A stretch of DNA of 64,000 bases from Acetoanaerobium sticklandii (GCF_000196455.1 NC_014614.1:498501-562500), one strand, 5' to 3'. Shown: positions 24,143 to 33,611, counted from the stretch's first letter. The notes: a model not told the origin generated them from the letters alone. Made by a program: numbers and translations.

Positions 24143-25156
24143 ATGGTCTATTGTTTTTATGATATAGCTACAAATGAAAAAACTAAATGCAGTAAAACGG
24201 ATTTTGACTTTAGATTCAAAGCTTTAAAGACAAACGAGGTTTTGTTTTTTGATAGCGAAGACTTTCATTTATATCACAGCAAAAATGCAGATGAGGTTTA
24301 CTTTTTAGGATTTTTGAAGGAGTCTAAAGCAATAGGCTACTGCATAGTTGGATTAAGGGATAATAGTGGGAGAGCTATGCTTTGCATACCTTATTCTTCT
24401 CCTTTTTCTACCTTTTATTTTAACCCTAAAATAGATGACCTAGATAAAGCGAGATGTATAAATGGCTTAAAATCTATGGCAAATGAGCTAGATGCAGATT
24501 TTAGGCTTATCCTCGCTCCGGATATTTATGATGAAACACTTGCTATAAGCATGGGACTAGTTCTAGATGAAGGCTTTAAGCTACAATATTCTCATGTAAA
24601 CAATTACTATAATCTAAAAGAGATTACGGATATAGATGAGTTTGTATCTGAAAGAGCCCATAGCTTTAGAAAAAATTTGAATAAAGCTATGAGGTCAAAT
24701 CTAGTTATCAGACTTAATGATGATAGCTTTCTTCAAAATGCCTATGAAGTTATCAAGCTAAATAGGGCTGAAAAGGGCTATCCTCTAGCTATGAGTTATC
24801 AGCAGATTTTAGATATATCTATCATGGATAAATCCAAGGTAGATGCCTTCGTTGTCTCAAGTGAGCAGACGGATATAGCAGCCGCAATAGTTTTTGAGAT
24901 TAGCTCTAATGCAGTTCAAGTAGTTTACTGGGGAGCTTTAGATGAATACTCTAATCTTAGACCGATGGAGTTTTTAGCAATGAATGTAGTAAAGTACTAC
25001 AAAGAAAAAGGCTATGACTATGTAGATATAGGTCCATCAACGGCAGATGATAAAATAAGTCATGGACTACTTAGATTCAAAAAGACTATAGGTTGTCACA
25101 CGAATTTTAAGCCTGTATTTTTATGGCAGACTAGGGGGAGCTATGATAGTGACTAA
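24143..25156 (+). CDS. GNAT/FemAB-like acyltransferase
   Basis: 337 aa. The C-terminal half has the FemAB/BioF2-like GNAT plan: FRKNLNKAMRSN, an AAAIVFEI strand, VYWGALDEYSNLRPMEFL, and DYVDIGPS followed by GLLRFKKTIGC. Such enzymes transfer an acyl or aminoacyl group to a cell-wall or sugar amine. The N-terminal half is divergent. Start ATG at 24143 with an upstream GAGAGTG. Next gene overlaps or abuts. Confidence 0.7.
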   Translation: MVYCFYDIATNEKTKCSKTDFDFRFKALKTNEVLFFDSEDFHLYHSKNADEVYFLGFLKESKAIGYCIVGLRDNSGRAMLCIPYSSPFSTFYFNPKIDDLDKARCINGLKSMANELDADFRLILAPDIYDETLAISMGLVLDEGFKLQYSHVNNYYNLKEITDIDEFVSERAHSFRKNLNKAMRSNLVIRLNDDSFLQNAYEVIKLNRAEKGYPLAMSYQQILDISIMDKSKVDAFVVSSEQTDIAAAIVFEISSNAVQVVYWGALDEYSNLRPMEFLAMNVVKYYKEKGYDYVDIGPSTADDKISHGLLRFKKTIGCHTNFKPVFLWQTRGSYDSD

Positions 25157-26648
25157 AATTAAAGACCTTTTTTCTAAGGCGCTAATAATACTTAGTTTTT
25201 TTCTATTTTTGTCAATTTTCGTATATATAAACTACATAGCATCTCCAAACTTTAAAGCTCCAGTGCTTAAAAGCTTAGTTCTTACTTTAGGCTTTTTACT
25301 TATATTTATAGCTGTGGATTATTTTATGGATAAATTTAAAAATAAAAAGGCAGTTTATTATGCTATTATTGGCATAATAATATTTGCTGGACTGCTAATA
25401 AGACTCTACTGGACAAACTCAGTGAGTACTATTCAGATTTCAGATTTTGGACGTATGTGGGAAAGCGCTGGAGAAATAGCTGAGGGAAATTTCAGCAGAT
25501 TTCAAAAAAACGGATATCTTTATACCTATCCTCATCTTGCCTTTACTACCTTGTTTTATAGTCTTATTCATATGATTACAGGCTCTAGTCTTATGGCGAT
25601 GAAGTTTGTAAATATAGGCTTGTCACTTCTGACAGCTTTATTGGTTTATTTGATTTCTGGAGAGTTATCAAATGGAAAAAAAGCTACTGCTATTTTTATC
25701 ATGGCTATAAATTCTCCATTTATTTTCTTTAATAATATTTTGGATTCTCAAAATCTAGCAGCCCCAGTATTTTATTTTGCGGTGCTACTTTATTTAAAGG
25801 TTTTTAAGAAGAAAATTCATCCTCTTTATTTGGTGGCTGTAGGAGCACTGCTTTCGCTTGGAAATCTGTTTAGATCTGTAGGTCCAATATTTGTAATAGC
25901 AATTATAATGCATATGCTTATTTTTTCTTCATATTCTCTAATTCAAAAAAGAAAAAAAGGGAAGCCTTTGAAGCTGGATAAAGCGCTTTTAGGGCCTTTA
26001 TGTCTCGTACTTATGCTAGTAGCTATGTATGTGACTACTTTTGTATTAAATTATATTTTTATATGGGCAGGAGTATTCCAAAAGCCTACCTGGGATACTG
26101 GCGGAAACCTTATTTTATATATAAATGCAGGGTTTAATCACGAGAGCAATGGAATGTGGAATCAGGAAGATTATGACTTGCTTAGAGATGTTGGCTTTGA
26201 CTATGATAAGGCTGAGATAGAAGCTAGAAAAAGATTAGAGCAAAGGCTATCGGATAAGGATAAGGTGCTTACTCTTATTTCGAACAAGTACCGCACTCAG
26301 TGGGGGGCCGGAGATTTTGGAGGACTTTACTGGTCTACAGTAGAGCTTGAATCTAATCCTAAAGCGACAAATGATATGCTAGTATGGCTCAATTATCATT
26401 TTTATTATGTGCAGGCTTTTTACAGCGCTCTTATTCTAGCTATAATGCTGAAGCTTGCAAGAGGCTACTATAAAAATGAAATTAAACCGGAATTTTATTT
26501 TGGGCTGATTTTGTTTGTAGGGTTTGTTTGTCTTCATACCCTTATAGAAATGCAGCCTAGATACGGATATATAGCAATGCCTATGATTACAGCACTTGCG
26601 GCGGCATCGATAGGCGAAAGGAGAAGTACTTATGAAGGTAGCGTTTAA
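25149..26648 (+). CDS. Polytopic membrane glycosyltransferase (GT39/ArnT-like)
   Basis: About 499 aa with a dozen or so hydrophobic segments. It resembles the PMT_2/ArnT group, which moves sugars from polyprenyl phosphate to an acceptor outside the membrane. An acidic motif follows the second or third helix (ISDFGRMWESAGEIAEG), as expected for the catalytic Asp. I prefer the GTG at 25149, eight bases from GGGGGAG; the ATG at 25143 is only two bases from it. The start lies inside the previous gene and its end overlaps fdtB-like by 17 bases. Confidence 0.78.
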   Translation: MTKIKDLFSKALIILSFFLFLSIFVYINYIASPNFKAPVLKSLVLTLGFLLIFIAVDYFMDKFKNKKAVYYAIIGIIIFAGLLIRLYWTNSVSTIQISDFGRMWESAGEIAEGNFSRFQKNGYLYTYPHLAFTTLFYSLIHMITGSSLMAMKFVNIGLSLLTALLVYLISGELSNGKKATAIFIMAINSPFIFFNNILDSQNLAAPVFYFAVLLYLKVFKKKIHPLYLVAVGALLSLGNLFRSVGPIFVIAIIMHMLIFSSYSLIQKRKKGKPLKLDKALLGPLCLVLMLVAMYVTTFVLNYIFIWAGVFQKPTWDTGGNLILYINAGFNHESNGMWNQEDYDLLRDVGFDYDKAEIEARKRLEQRLSDKDKVLTLISNKYRTQWGAGDFGGLYWSTVELESNPKATNDMLVWLNYHFYYVQAFYSALILAIMLKLARGYYKNEIKPEFYFGLILFVGFVCLHTLIEMQPRYGYIAMPMITALAAASIGERRSTYEGSV

Positions 26649-27723
26649 TGTTTTAGATAGACAGTTTATGATGCATAAAGAGGAATATGAAGCTAAAGCT
26701 TTAGAGGTGCTTAGAAGTGGATGGTATATACTTGGCAAAGAGGTTGAAGCGTTTGAAACTGAGTTTGCTAAATATTTAGGAAGCCGTCACTGCGTTGGAT
26801 TAGCGAGTGGCCTAGATGCAATAGTGCTAGCCTTTAGGGCACTTGATATAAAAGCTGGTGATGAGGTTATAGTTGCTGGAAATGCATATATTGCCTGCGT
26901 GATGGGAATAAGCATGAACAATGCAGTACCTGTATTTTGTGAGCCAGATGAATATTACAATATAGATGCATCAAAGATAGAAAGCCTTATCACCTCAAAA
27001 ACGAAAGCAATTTTGGCAGTTCACTTATATGGACAGCCTTGTGATATGAAAAGTATAAAGCAAATATGTGATAAGCATAAGCTATACTTGGTTGAGGACT
27101 GCGCTCAGTCTCATGGTTCAACCTATGATGGCATCATGACAGGAAGATTTTCAGATATAGGCTGCTTTAGCTTCTATCCGAGCAAAAATTTAGGAGCTTT
27201 TGGAGATGCAGGAGCTATAGTAACTGATAACAGCGAGCTTGCTGATAAAATCAGAGTACTTAGAAATTATGGCAGTGAGAAAAGATACTACAATGAGGTT
27301 GTAGGATATAACTCTAGACTAGATGAGCTTCAGGCAGGTCTTCTAAGAGTGAAGCTAAAATATCTAGATGAACTAAATAAGGAGCGTATAGATATAGCTA
27401 AAAGGTACCTAAGTGAAGTTGATAACCCTAAGATTATTTTGCCAAAAATTTTGGACAAGGCTATGCCTATATGGCATTTATTTGTAGTAAGGGTAAAAGA
27501 TAGAGCAGAATTTATCAGTTATTTAAATGAATGTAATATAGGAAGCGTTATTCATTATCCCATACCTCCTCATCTTAGTCAGGCTTACGAGTATTTGGGA
27601 TATAAAGAAGGGGATTATCCTATAACAGAAAGCTATGCGAACGAGGTAGTGAGTTTGCCTATTTACAACGGAATGACTAAAGAAGAAGTAGACTATGCCA
27701 TAAAATGCTTAAATAAGTATTAA
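26632..27723 (+). CDS. DegT/DnrJ/EryC1 sugar aminotransferase, FdtB/QdtB-like
   Basis: 363 aa. Strong family match: YILGKEVEAFETEFAKYLG, VGLASGLDAI, VHLYGQPCDM, EDCAQSHG, and FSFYPSKNLGAFGDAGA with Lys185 for PLP. Together with the adjacent FdtA-like ketoisomerase it should aminate dTDP-3-keto-6-deoxyhexose to a dTDP-3-amino-3,6-dideoxy sugar. The galacto or gluco product cannot be decided from sequence. Confidence 0.88.
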   Translation: MKVAFNVLDRQFMMHKEEYEAKALEVLRSGWYILGKEVEAFETEFAKYLGSRHCVGLASGLDAIVLAFRALDIKAGDEVIVAGNAYIACVMGISMNNAVPVFCEPDEYYNIDASKIESLITSKTKAILAVHLYGQPCDMKSIKQICDKHKLYLVEDCAQSHGSTYDGIMTGRFSDIGCFSFYPSKNLGAFGDAGAIVTDNSELADKIRVLRNYGSEKRYYNEVVGYNSRLDELQAGLLRVKLKYLDELNKERIDIAKRYLSEVDNPKIILPKILDKAMPIWHLFVVRVKDRAEFISYLNECNIGSVIHYPIPPHLSQAYEYLGYKEGDYPITESYANEVVSLPIYNGMTKEEVDYAIKCLNKY

Positions 27724-27757
27724 TAAGAATTCGGTTTTTGAGGAAATGGAGAGTTGT

Positions 27758-28174
27758 ATGGATAAAAAGTTTAAAGTTATAGATTTTCAGGAACTAGGAG
27801 ATCCTAGAGGTCATTTAGTTGTCGCAGAAAGTAATAAAGAGGTTCCGTTTTTAATTCAGCGTATTTTTTATATCTACGGAACAAAGGACGGTGTAGTAAG
27901 AGGACAGCATGCTAATAGAGAGTCTGAGTTCATGCTTATAAATCTTCAAGGAAGTGTCAAGATAGTGATAGATGATGGAAGGCAAAAGGATACCGTAATT
28001 CTAAATAAAGCCCATCAGGGAGTTTATCTCGATAAAATGGTGTGGAAGGATATGTGCGAATTCTCTAGCGACTCTATTTTACTGGTATTATCTAGCATGT
28101 CTTATGATGCTTCAGAATATATAAGAGACTATGATGAATTTGTCAGGGAAGTGAATGATGGCAAACTTGATTAA
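27758..28174 (+). CDS. dTDP-4-keto-6-deoxyglucose 3,4-ketoisomerase, FdtA/QdtA-like
   Basis: 138 aa cupin of the WxcM/FdtA family. Motifs: DPRGHLVVAE, PFLIQRIFYIYG, RGQHANRESEFMLI (metal-free cupin histidine) and LDKMVWKDM. It moves the keto group from C4 to C3 for the aminotransferase encoded just upstream. I start it at the ATG at 27758, four bases after GGAGAG; an ATG 12 bases upstream lacks a ribosome site. Its substrate is the product of RfbB, encoded at 12.9-14.0 kb. Confidence 0.88.
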   Translation: MDKKFKVIDFQELGDPRGHLVVAESNKEVPFLIQRIFYIYGTKDGVVRGQHANRESEFMLINLQGSVKIVIDDGRQKDTVILNKAHQGVYLDKMVWKDMCEFSSDSILLVLSSMSYDASEYIRDYDEFVREVNDGKLD

Positions 28175-28556
28175 TAAGATAAAAAACAGCAGTTTTTTCG
28201 GCTTTGCACTTGTGGGAGCAATTAATACAGGTTTTTCCTTTATAATTTATATTTTGCTTTTAAGATTGGATTTATACTATATTTTAGCTAGCATACTGGC
28301 GTATATAGCAGGTATAGCTGTAAGCTATCTACTAAATACTAAGTTCGTTTTCAAGGAAGAAAAAACAATAGGAAATCTTTCTAAGTTTGTAAGTGTATAT
28401 CTTACCGCACTTGTTATAAATACGGGGCTGCTATATGCTCTTGTAAACCTAATTGGATTTAATCCAGTGCTTGGACAAATCGGTGTGACGTGTTTAGTTC
28501 TATTTTATAATTATGTACTTCAAAAGCTTTGGACATTTAAAAAGGCCTCTTCATAA
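28155..28556 (+). CDS. GtrA-family membrane protein
   Basis: 133 aa with four predicted membrane helices and the GtrA signature FALVGAINTGFSFIIY at the N-terminus; the C-terminus has YVLQKLWTFKK. GtrA-like proteins are thought to flip polyprenyl-linked sugars made by a GtrB-like GT2 enzyme, present in this operon. It overlaps the ketoisomerase gene by 20 bases. The start may be the first or second of two adjacent ATGs. Its stop codon sits in the loop of the terminator. Confidence 0.88.
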   Translation: MMANLINKIKNSSFFGFALVGAINTGFSFIIYILLLRLDLYYILASILAYIAGIAVSYLLNTKFVFKEEKTIGNLSKFVSVYLTALVINTGLLYALVNLIGFNPVLGQIGVTCLVLFYNYVLQKLWTFKKASS

Positions 28557-28574
28557 TGAAGAGGCCTTAATTTT
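28542..28574. terminator. Bidirectional terminator ending the glycan operon
   Basis: A 12-bp perfect stem (AAGGCCTCTTCA 28542-28553 with 28557-28568), flanked by A-runs and T-runs. The gtrA stop codon is in the loop. The NlpC gene converges from the right. Confidence 0.88.
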
Positions 28575-28580
28575 ATCTGC

Positions 28581-29804
28581 TTAATTTACTCTTCTTCCGT
28601 AAAGGAAGTTCTTTCTTGTACTTAAATCGTCTATACGAACGCTTTTTCCAGGGCTAGGAGAGTGAATGAATTTTCCACTTCCGATGTAGATACCTACATG
28701 GCCTGGGAACATTACTAAATCTCCAGCACGAAGCTCGCTTCTAGATACTTTAGTTCCTACCTTGCCTTGAGCTGATGATGTTCTTGGAAGGCTAACTCCA
28801 GCTTTTCTGAATACATATTGAGTAAAGCCTGAACAATCAAAGCCTTTTGGAGTGGTTCCACCCCATTTATATGGTACTCCTATGTAATCTTTTGCTATTG
28901 CTACTACTCCTGAAACCTTTGGTTTTGTTCCATAAGCTACGATTTTAGGTGATGAAGGCTCAACAACTGTTTCGCTTATAACAGTTTTCTCGACAGCTTC
29001 ACCGTTTATTTCTACTACTTCTCTAACTACTTCTTTAATGCCGTTTGTACCTTCTGATTTAACTTTTGTAGTTCCCTCAGTCAGGGTAGAGTCGGCTACT
29101 CTTTGCTCTGCTTTATATATTGGTAGATTTACATTATCCTGATAAGTAACCTTAACATCTATCAGAGGCTTACCTTCTTCTGCTACTTCTGTTTCAGGAA
29201 TTTCTCTGCTAACACTAGAACGAGAAACTGTAGAAGCGCTTGTTGGTGACTTAACTATTGCGAGTGCCTGATAGCTATTTAAGATTTTTTCTATGTTGAT
29301 TTTTTCAGCTTTTACTAGATTTACTTCTTGAACGAATTCTACTTTTGCATTTTGTTTTGAAGCTACAAATGGAGCTTTGATGGCATCTAATATATTCTGG
29401 GCAGTTTTTTCATCCTTTACCGCCATGAGTACCTTACCGTCTGACTTAATTAGATAGCCTGGTGATTTGATTTCCAAAGCAGACATAGCAGATAGTTTCA
29501 TGTCTTCTTGCTCAGTCAAATCATTTCCATTTAACTTCCCTTTGTTGTACTCGAGATTTGCTTCGTAAGTGATATCCTTACCTTTTGATTCACGAAGCTC
29601 TGTATCGAGCTGAGTCATCATTTTTTCTACATGAGAGATTCTTTTTACGAATCCAACATGTTTTTCATTTAGCTTTACCTCATAACCTACACCGGGTTGG
29701 TAGTAGACTAAAAAGCCTAAAAGACAAACAAGAGCAGCTAGCGAAAATAGGTATATTCTATTTTGCAGAAGTTTTCTCTTGATTTCTTTCGAAATTTTAA
29801 TCAT
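28581..29804 (-). CDS. G5-domain NlpC/P60 cell-wall endopeptidase
   Basis: 407 aa. An N-terminal membrane anchor (about 17-36), a long extracellular region, a G5 domain (about 215-285: VADSTLTEGTTKVKSEGTNG, VVREVVEINGEAVEKTVI), and a C-terminal NlpC/P60 domain with catalytic Cys324 in GFDCSGF, His369 in PGHVGIY and a polar His381. It cuts peptide links in peptidoglycan. I start at the ATG at 29804, eight bases from GGAGG; an in-frame TTG further upstream overlaps that site. Confidence 0.92.
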   Translation of the reverse strand: MIKISKEIKRKLLQNRIYLFSLAALVCLLGFLVYYQPGVGYEVKLNEKHVGFVKRISHVEKMMTQLDTELRESKGKDITYEANLEYNKGKLNGNDLTEQEDMKLSAMSALEIKSPGYLIKSDGKVLMAVKDEKTAQNILDAIKAPFVASKQNAKVEFVQEVNLVKAEKINIEKILNSYQALAIVKSPTSASTVSRSSVSREIPETEVAEEGKPLIDVKVTYQDNVNLPIYKAEQRVADSTLTEGTTKVKSEGTNGIKEVVREVVEINGEAVEKTVISETVVEPSSPKIVAYGTKPKVSGVVAIAKDYIGVPYKWGGTTPKGFDCSGFTQYVFRKAGVSLPRTSSAQGKVGTKVSRSELRAGDLVMFPGHVGIYIGSGKFIHSPSPGKSVRIDDLSTRKNFLYGRRVN

Positions 29805-29941
29805 AAGAACTTCCTCCAAACTTTCTGGTTATTTTGGTATGGTACTAAAAAATTATAACACAAAAAAATTTTAAATAACACCCTTTAATTACAAAAAAGT
29901 AACAGTTTGATTTTTTTGAAAACAAAATCAATTATGTGCTG

Positions 29942-29979
29942 TATAATGATTAGTGTATTATTACAAACAATACACTAAT
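29942..29979 (+). promoter_or_regulatory. -10 and 11-bp inverted-repeat operator before the MacAB-type operon
   Basis: TATAAT (29942-29947) is directly followed by ATTAGTGTATT (29949-29959), nine bases, then its perfect complement AATACACTAAT (29969-29979). The dyad covers the expected transcript start, as for a repressor site. There is no well-spaced -35. Confidence 0.6.
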
Positions 29980-30010
29980 TGTGTACATTATAAAAAAAGG
30001 AGAAAATACA

Positions 30011-31396
30011 ATGGGTTTAGAAAAACTAAAAAATCGTTTCAAAAAAACTAGTGAACAGGATTCAGTAAAAGAAGAGAAGAAAAAGTTTTTTAAAGGCAAG
30101 AAAAAAATTATCATCCCAGTACTTATAATAGTGATTTTAGGAGCCTCTATTTTTGCATGGAGCAAAAGTAAAGGAGAACAAAATCCTATGGTTACAACTA
30201 TGCCTCTTACAAAAGGAACTATAGAGCATAGTCTATCCATAACTGGAAAAATAGAAGGAACTGACAGTGCAGAAATTTCTTCATCACTAAATTATGAAAT
30301 AGTTCAAATCAATGTTAAAGAAGGAGATTATGTAGAAAAAGGTCAAGTATTAGCTGTACTAGATGATAAGGATTTAAAGCAAGAAATAAATCTATCGCAA
30401 AAGGATTTGGAGCTAGCTGAACTACAATATAAAGAAAATATAGATTCAAAGTCAAAGCTAGATACTTCGACAGCTTCTGCTAATATTTCTGTGAATCAAT
30501 CTCAGATAGAATACGATGAAGCTAAAAGACAGCTTGAAATAAAAAAAGCACTATTTGAAAGTGGAGCTATTCCAAAGGAAGAATATACTCAAGCTGAGAT
30601 TAGCGTTCAAAAATCAGAAATAGCATTAGAGCTTGCTAAGGATGGGCTTAGAAAAGCAAAATTGGATGTACAGAAAACTATAGATGAACAGTCGCCTAAA
30701 GCTTCTGACAAAAAAGCTCTAGAAATAAAAAGAGAGCAATTGAATCAGAAACAGCAGGATTTGGAAAAGGTGTATATTAAAAGCCCAATAAGCGGAACTG
30801 TTACTAGAGTTAATGCTAGATTAGGAAGAACTCCTCAAGCCAGCGATGACAATAAACCTCTGTTTGTAGTAGAAAATCTATCTGACCTTAGAATGAAGGT
30901 ATCTATAAGTGAATTTGATATCGGAAGCATAAAAGCAGGTTTAGGAGCTGAAATATCTGCAGATGTGCTTGGCAGTGATAAAGTAAATGCTCTTGTATAT
31001 AATATTTCACCAACTGGAGAGCCTAAGGAAGGTGGAAACAGCAAGGAAATGGTTATACCAGTTATACTTGATATAGTAGACGAGGACCCAAGACTAATAG
31101 CTGGAGTTACTGCTTCTGCAAAAATTATGATTGAGCAAAAAGATAACGTATTTAAGGTGCCTTATGAAGCTGTTTTAGAAGAAGATGGAAAAAATTATCT
31201 AGTGATAGAAAAAGATAACGTTCTAAAAAGAGTGCCTGTTGAGCTAGGACTAGAAAGCGATGTAGAGCTTGAGGTCATATCATCAGAGCTTAAGGAAAAT
31301 GATTCAGTAGTACTATCTCCTGATCCAAGCTATATAGATGGAATGAAGGTGGAGAAAATGCCAGAAATGGGAGCTGAAATCAAGACTGAAAATTAA
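30011..31396 (+). CDS. Membrane fusion protein of a MacAB-type ABC exporter
   Basis: 461 aa from the ATG at 30011, after AAAGGAG. A basic N-terminus, one membrane helix (IIIPVLIIVILGASIFAW), a lipoyl/barrel-sandwich part (TGKIEGTDSAEISSSLNYEI, EGDYVEKGQVLAVLDD), a long coiled coil (about 130-235), the second lipoyl half (YIKSPISGTVTRVNA) and a beta-barrel domain. It links the ATPase-permease pair to extracellular substrate. The order adaptor, ATPase, FtsX-like permease is the MacAB layout. Confidence 0.9.
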   Translation: MGLEKLKNRFKKTSEQDSVKEEKKKFFKGKKKIIIPVLIIVILGASIFAWSKSKGEQNPMVTTMPLTKGTIEHSLSITGKIEGTDSAEISSSLNYEIVQINVKEGDYVEKGQVLAVLDDKDLKQEINLSQKDLELAELQYKENIDSKSKLDTSTASANISVNQSQIEYDEAKRQLEIKKALFESGAIPKEEYTQAEISVQKSEIALELAKDGLRKAKLDVQKTIDEQSPKASDKKALEIKREQLNQKQQDLEKVYIKSPISGTVTRVNARLGRTPQASDDNKPLFVVENLSDLRMKVSISEFDIGSIKAGLGAEISADVLGSDKVNALVYNISPTGEPKEGGNSKEMVIPVILDIVDEDPRLIAGVTASAKIMIEQKDNVFKVPYEAVLEEDGKNYLVIEKDNVLKRVPVELGLESDVELEVISSELKENDSVVLSPDPSYIDGMKVEKMPEMGAEIKTEN

Positions 31397-31409
31397 GATT
31401 AATAATTAA

Positions 31410-31470
31410 GCAAGAGCAATCCTGACTATTCAAGCAGTAACAATTGCTAATGTAGCTACAGGAGTCTTGC
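31410..31470 (+). other. Extended hairpin between adaptor and ATPase genes
   Basis: GCAAGA (31410-31415) with TCTTGC (31465-31470), CCTG (31421-31424) with CAGG (31459-31462) and AGCA with TGCT inside. It has no T-run, so it may be an mRNA processing or stabilising structure within the operon. Confidence 0.4.
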
Positions 31471-31495
31471 ATACTAATTATAAAAGGAGAAAGCT

Positions 31496-32209
31496 ATGCA
31501 AACTTCAGTGGAAAGTAAAAACTCAGAAGATGTTTTATTGGAGCTAAAAGAGTTATATAAGATTTATATAATGGGAAGTGTAGAGGTTCAGGCACTAAGA
31601 GGCATCGATTTGACTATAGAAAAAGGTGAGTTTATATCTATAATGGGAACCTCTGGTTCAGGTAAATCAACTCTAATGAATATAATAGGATGCCTAGACG
31701 GACCTACAAAGGGAAACTATTTCTTAGAGGGAATAGATATTAAGGAAAAATCAGAGGATGAGCTTTCGTTTATAAGAAACCAGAAAATTGGCTTCGTATT
31801 TCAGTCGTTTAATTTAATTGCAAGAACCTCTGCTGTAAAAAATGTAGAGCTACCAATGATATATGCAAAGATGCATGCGAATGACAGACATGAAAGAGCC
31901 AAGCAGTTACTTGAAAAGGTAGGACTTGGAGATAGAATTCACCATATGCCAAATGAGCTCTCAGGTGGGCAAAGACAAAGAGTGGCAATAGCTAGAGCTC
32001 TTGCCAATGAGCCACCTATAATGCTAGCTGACGAGCCAACTGGAAACCTAGATTCGAAATCGAGTATAGAGATTATGGAGATATTTAGGAATCTAAATGA
32101 AGAAGGTAAAACTGTTATCATAGTTACTCATGAGAGAGATATAGCTGAGTATACAGATAGGATAGTTACCTTTAAAGATGGACAGATAGTAAGTGATGAA
32201 AGAAGGTAA
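31496..32209 (+). CDS. ABC transporter ATPase, MacB/LolD type
   Basis: 237 aa. Walker A GTSGSGKST, Q-loop FVFQSFNLI, signature LSGGQRQRVAIARAL, Walker B IMLADEPTGNLDS and switch His in VTHERD are all intact. The MacB/LolD group is marked by DEPTGNLDSKSS. It powers the permease encoded three bases downstream. Confidence 0.95.
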   Translation: MQTSVESKNSEDVLLELKELYKIYIMGSVEVQALRGIDLTIEKGEFISIMGTSGSGKSTLMNIIGCLDGPTKGNYFLEGIDIKEKSEDELSFIRNQKIGFVFQSFNLIARTSAVKNVELPMIYAKMHANDRHERAKQLLEKVGLGDRIHHMPNELSGGQRQRVAIARALANEPPIMLADEPTGNLDSKSSIEIMEIFRNLNEEGKTVIIVTHERDIAEYTDRIVTFKDGQIVSDERR

Positions 32210-32212
32210 AAA

Positions 32213-33418
32213 ATGTTACTTATAATGGAAAATATAAAGCTTGCCCTGTCTAGTATACGGGCTAATAAAATGAGGTCATTTTTGACTATGCTAGGTATAA
32301 TAATAGGTATTTCATCGGTTATTACCATAGCATCTTTAGGTGAAACCTCAAAAGCTGTTATTGCAAAAGAGTTTGAAGCCTTTGGAAAAAACAGAGTAGT
32401 AATTTACATGCCTTACTCGGAAGAAATAAGAGATTCGGATTACTTTACAATGGAAGACATAGATAAAGTAAAAGCAAAATATAAGGAAGATATAGTTTAT
32501 CTTGCTCCATCTACTTATGAAAACACTGAAGCTATAAGTGGAAGAAAAAAAGCAAAGGTTAGTACAGAAGGCGTTGCAAATGGCTATGAAAAAATGGTCA
32601 ATATGGACCTTGTTAAAGGAAGATTTATTACAGAGGCTGATATCAAATCCAGAAGATATGTAAGTGTCGTGGATAAAGCTATGGCAGATAAAATTTTCCC
32701 AGGAGAAAACGCTGTTGGAAAAACTATTAGAATATCTGTAGAAGGTCAGCCAGCAGATGCTAAAATAGTAGGTGTATATGAAAAGAAAAAATCCATTTTT
32801 GATGGAATGATGAGCTCTGATAGCACTACAATGTATATGCCCTACTCGATTTTTTCATCTCAGCTAATGTACATGGGTAGTATAGATATGAAAATAAATG
32901 AATCTAAATCTTCCATAGAAGTAGGAGATAGTATTGCTAATTTTCTAGCTAAAATGAAAAAAAGAGAGCCTGGGTTTTATATTGTAAATACAACTCAAGG
33001 CGAGCAAAATAGTATAGATCAGATACTGAGCACTCTTTCACTTGCCATAGGAGCTATAGCGGCTATTTCCCTTTTGGTAGGAGGAATAGGTATTATGAAT
33101 ATTATGCTAGTTTCCGTAACGGAGAGAACTAAGGAAATAGGTATTAGAAAATCTTTAGGAGCAAGAAGAAAAGACATTTTACTCCAGTTTTTAGTTGAGT
33201 CTATGATAGTCTCGGCAACGGGAGGGATAATAGGAACAACTCTTGGAATAGTCTTTGCTTCTATTGTTTCACTAGTTTTATCAGTTCCTCCAGTTGTTTC
33301 ACCAGGGATAGTGATTATTGCCGTAGTGTTTTCTGCTGTAGTAGGTATGTTCTTTGGAATTTATCCTGCAAACAGAGCTGCAAAACTCGACCCTATAGAT
33401 GCCCTTCGTTATGAATAA
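32213..33418 (+). CDS. ABC transporter permease, MacB/FtsX type
   Basis: 401 aa. Helix 1 (about 17-40), a large extracellular MacB-periplasmic-core domain (about 45-250), then three helices in the C-terminal FtsX domain (ending PANRAAKLDPIDALRYE, the family signature). It carries the mechanotransmission motif SVTERTKEIGIRKSLGA. The start may be at 32213 or at the ATG at 32225, closer to the family start. Substrate unknown; peptides, antibiotics or lipids are typical. Confidence 0.93.
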   Translation: MLLIMENIKLALSSIRANKMRSFLTMLGIIIGISSVITIASLGETSKAVIAKEFEAFGKNRVVIYMPYSEEIRDSDYFTMEDIDKVKAKYKEDIVYLAPSTYENTEAISGRKKAKVSTEGVANGYEKMVNMDLVKGRFITEADIKSRRYVSVVDKAMADKIFPGENAVGKTIRISVEGQPADAKIVGVYEKKKSIFDGMMSSDSTTMYMPYSIFSSQLMYMGSIDMKINESKSSIEVGDSIANFLAKMKKREPGFYIVNTTQGEQNSIDQILSTLSLAIGAIAAISLLVGGIGIMNIMLVSVTERTKEIGIRKSLGARRKDILLQFLVESMIVSATGGIIGTTLGIVFASIVSLVLSVPPVVSPGIVIIAVVFSAVVGMFFGIYPANRAAKLDPIDALRYE

Positions 33419-33501
33419 GCAGATTGTATAAAAAATATCTTGGATTAGTTATTAATTTGTAACATAAATATAGTATATTTGATTTATAATGATAAAGTAT
33501 A

Positions 33502-33527
33502 AAAAGAGAGTAAACTTACTCTCTTTT
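33502..33527 (+). terminator. Terminator after the MacAB-type operon
   Basis: AAAAGAGAGTAA (33502-33513) pairs with TTACTCTCTTTT (33516-33527). Confidence 0.7.
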
Positions 33528-33611
33528 ACTTTGGCTATTACAATTTATACAAAACAAATGAAACATAAATCACATATGGTTTGTGCGCTTATATCATTTC
33601 AGGAGGTCATG

